Below, in pieces: positions 60,963 through 64,000 of a stretch of DNA of 64,000 nucleotides. The translations under genes and the position numbers were made by a program. This DNA comes from Oryza sativa Japonica Group (lineage: Eukaryota; Streptophyta; Magnoliopsida; Poales; Poaceae). Numbering within the stretch: position 1 is the first letter of the stretch; each line of letters starts with the position of its first letter. Location of the stretch: positions 1,709,501-1,773,500 of the forward strand of contig NC_089037.1 in the NCBI RefSeq assembly GCF_034140825.1, given 5' to 3'. The notes under the pieces were generated by a model, which saw only the letters and a program-made list of their open reading frames with translations, made no database searches and was not told the origin of the DNA.

Positions 60963-63273
60963 TACATGATTATATATCTTGGTATACATTTATCCATCCA
61001 GAGATCATAGGTGACCACACTGACTTGTTAATTACTGTCAGATTAACTCCTAATTAGTTTACCGGAGGCACAGGTAATTCAAGGGCTCAGCTTTAATTTG
61101 CAGTACTCCTTTTTTTTTTGACTAAAATTTTTTTTATTACTTGAACAGGATCTGTTCAATTTGCAGTACTCCTCATCTGCAGTTAGCTAGTTCAGACCAA
61201 GAGTTGGTCCCTTGATACAATTTTACATGTGAGATCACATTCACATGTGACCCTCTCCTCCACCAAATGCAATTCGTGGCTGAAAACCAGAAACCTTCTG
61301 AATTTTTTTTAAGCCTGAAACCTCCTCAACTAATTTTCTCTGAAGAAAAGAAGAGGTTTCTGAATTCTGAAACATGTTCCACTCCACACAATAGTCTCTG
61401 GTAGCTGTGTAGGGGACATGTCTGATGTCTCACCTCCATATTTTTCAGGTAGATATTGTATTATAGTCTCTATTATATGCCAATAATTGTTTTCAGATAT
61501 TTTTAATATTGAGGAAAAATCAGGTCTGCTCCATATGATTTCTTTGTGGTACTTGTTCGATTTAGATCAGAGCATTACTAGTTAATTAATGCCACGTACC
61601 AAGTCCCATGTATGCGGGCTGTGGACCCCAAGCAAATATGATTGTAGATTCAACAGAGTTTGGTAGCAATTTTGTTTTGCGTCCATCAAGAGCTGCACTG
61701 AAAATAGCTTGGGAAAGCATTTCAGGGAACACTTCTCCCTGACATGGCCCAGCTTGGCAGGCCACATTTGACCTTAAGGCAATGGCTGATATGGAACTTG
61801 AACAAGAGGATAGAACAAGATGGCACCGACAGATCCTTTACCCACTGTCAAAAGTGAAAAGGTTAGCTATGGCCTCTTGTCATTTTTTTAAAAGGAAAAA
61901 ATATTTTTTCAGTATTTAATTGTATATCTAGATGCTCTTGTCTTGACTATGCATAGAAGTTGTGTCCAGCTCTTGTTGCATGTACATACTTCACCAGAAG
62001 TTTGTTCTGTTTGGAAGATGCATTTGTCTCTCTTGGAGAGGACATAACAGTTTCACAATTTACTATGCAATCGTAGTATGCATCAACCCTGAACAGTAGT
62101 GCAGTACTATAATATGCAAAAGTTCATGTTGTTTATTATAATATGCCATATTGCATTGCACAAGCCACAAAAGAGGGGATAATACCAAGGATCAAGCAGG
62201 TTTTATCAACACCATTCTAATCCCACACTCCCTTGTAGTACTTGTGATCACCACCCCCAATTCAGAAATCACAGGCTCGTTTAATGTAGATTATTGGATA
62301 TAGATTATTGCCACGGATCCATCAGTTGCATTATCTTCCCCTCAAGGCTCAAGCTGATGCATAGAAAACTAAACACAAGCACGTTGTTTCATAGTGTTTC
62401 TGAAACCCAAGGCGCACACACATGCATGCACCAGCATCTTCCATGATTACTGACACGCTAACCAAGCACTGTTCCCACATCTGAAGCCCTGCACTTCTTC
62501 ATACCACATTTTTACCTCCACACCGACGCATTTGGAGAAGGGATATGAGCTGAGTAGGGCAAGTTCTCAGCTAACCAATGCAAATGCATTTAAGATTCAG
62601 CGTAACTTCGCCTGCCTGAATCCTGGTGTTCATTGATGCTTCATTCAGAGAGAGGCTGAATTTTATTTACGATCTCCACTGTTCGCATTGCACAATTTGC
62701 CCTGTGAAACTATAGTGCAGCGACGTATAGTAGTGCATGCTACTTGAACGCCCTTGTCTCCTGCCTCTGAATGGAATTCGATCCTGGTGGTTGTACCATG
62801 TATGACTCTCTAATAAACCCCTTTGGTACAGACTGGGATCAATGGCCTGGTCGCCGTGAAGCTGTTCAACCTTCTCGCTTACTCACATGGGTTCAGGTCC
62901 TGGTCTCCTGGGACAAAATCTAATGACCATTTCTTTGAGATGAGATCATCTTCATTGTGAGGGATGAAGTCGTGTCAGTATGAGACTATTCAATATGATT
63001 TAGATTTCGACGCTAACGAATACTATACGCACGTAGATACACTTATAATAGAATTATAATAAGATTAGTTATTTATAATAGATATCCGCCTCTTTAAACA
63101 TATGTAAAGTGTTAGGGAGGTATTGGCCATGGTGTGATGAGTGGTGTATACCCTTTATCTAAAAAGAATAAAATTTCCCCCGCAAAAATAAAATAAAATT
63201 TTGACTATGACTCTAAACAAATATTTATCCGAATTCATGGCTGATTTGATTTTTTATAAGACGGATGAAGTAA
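60963..63273. other. Intergenic, no gene seen
   Basis: AT-rich DNA with poly-T runs and a short duplicated word (aatttgcagtactcct near 61097 and 61160). No supported gene or RNA. Confidence 0.45.
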
Positions 63274-63517
63274 GAGCAAATTTAATAGTATAGCCCACTA
63301 CTAGCTATAATTCATATATAACCAATCTAATAACTAATTCATATAATAGTTGTTTACTATACTATTAATATATGGTATCACCTATCATACATATACTGCG
63401 TCTTAGAATCCGTGCTGCAACTGGTTACAGATTTGTAGCTCGCTGCTCTTATCTCTCACTTTTTATCTTATTAAAATATGTTTATAAATGTCTAATAGTC
63501 TGCTATTGTACCTGCTC
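63274..63517. mobile_element. Tourist-like MITE
   Basis: Flanked by TAA on both sides (63271-63273 and 63518-63520). Starts gagcaaatttaatagtatag and ends attgtacctgctc. I recognise it as one of the common rice MITEs of the gagcaggt type. Confidence 0.75.
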
Positions 63518-63553
63518 TAACGGAGAAAAATAAATATGCAAGCTATGTGACAG

Positions 63554-63598
63554 TGACACGTGGGATCCTCAAGGTCGTCCGTGGGATCCACGTGTCAA
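63554..63598. promoter_or_regulatory. Inverted pair of G-box/ABRE motifs
   Basis: TGACACGTGGGATCC (63554-63568) is followed by GGGATCCACGTGTCAA (63583-63598), nearly its reverse complement. Each arm centres on CACGTG, the core bound by plant bZIP and bHLH factors. A gene start beyond 64000 would place this in its promoter. Confidence 0.6.
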
Positions 63599-64000
63599 CC
63601 TCGTGACGAGCGTCTCTGCTGCACTGACCTGGCTGCCCACACTCCACAGAGAGGAGTGAGAGTGACAAATACTCAGTACTATCTTGTACACCGGCGATTG
63701 CCGCGGTGGAGATCACGCTGGCGATGAAAGCAACGATTTTTACACAAACACATCACACACTACATCAGCAGAGCCAAGAACCCTCACACACACAGCCACA
63801 CTCCATCCCCAAGCTCGCGGGAAAAGCCAAAGCAGCAGCCAAAGAAATCCACCTTTTCTAGACAAAAATTTTAGACGAACCGCGAGACTGATGGCCGGCT
63901 TCCAAATCCGGCAGCCGGGCGCTTTCCCTCTCGATTCCCCGCTGCAGATGAGATGAGATGAGAGGAGAGGAAATCTCCAGGAAAATTTGGCAGGATAAAT
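63599..64000 (+). other. Possible promoter and leader of a gene beyond the window
   Basis: GC content rises. A C/A-rich stretch with cacacac repeats and then gatgagatgagatgag resembles a plant 5' leader. A 90-aa open frame at 63684-63956 is not convincing as a protein. Confidence 0.35.

Overview
The window looks like nuclear DNA of a grass, most likely rice (Oryza). It has GC-rich first exons with GT..AG introns, AT-rich intergenic DNA, and many small grass-type transposons (Stowaway- and Tourist-like MITEs, MULEs, hAT/Ds elements, a Helitron, a long solo LTR). From memory only, the gene order acyl-activating enzyme, defensin, adenylate kinase resembles the end of the short arm of rice chromosome 3. 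I could not check this.

Layout. 1-4590 is transposon-rich: a LINE tail, MITEs, a complete small Helitron and a hAT element with an 8-bp target duplication. 4592-6462 (+) is a peroxisomal acyl-CoA synthetase-like gene. 6463-13000 is intergenic and holds a 304-bp tandem duplication and a complete Pack-MULE (9417-11536) that carries a broken CDKC-like kinase fragment. 13027-13352 (+) is a plant defensin. 14980-17763 (+) is an organellar adenylate kinase. 26128-18953 (-) is a 13-exon EH-domain endocytic adaptor with a MULE-type MITE in an intron. 28052-31085 is a solo LTR. 32530-31715 (-) is a GATA zinc-finger factor. Upstream of it, a 310-bp sequence is present twice, and the second copy begins exactly after a Helitron-like CTAG end. 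39659-35982 (-) is a TRM/LONGIFOLIA-type protein. 46778-44623 (-) is a six-exon THEP1-type NTPase whose exons are mostly too short to show as long ORFs. 50003-55987 (+) is a BRD7/9-like bromodomain protein with a Ds-like element in an intron. 56000-64000 is intergenic, with MITEs and, near the right edge, an inverted pair of G-boxes that may belong to the promoter of a gene beyond the window.

The eight protein genes are ordinary single-copy housekeeping, developmental or defence genes. They do not form a pathway or operon. I found no CRISPR array, phage, or bacterial-type system. The most unusual material is in the transposons: the Pack-MULE with an internal 450-bp palindrome, the repeat-Helitron-repeat structure at the GATA promoter, and several elements with intact target duplications, some inside introns. 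Exon boundaries were assigned by eye from GT/AG sites, reading-frame continuity and family similarity. All eight models close without internal stops.
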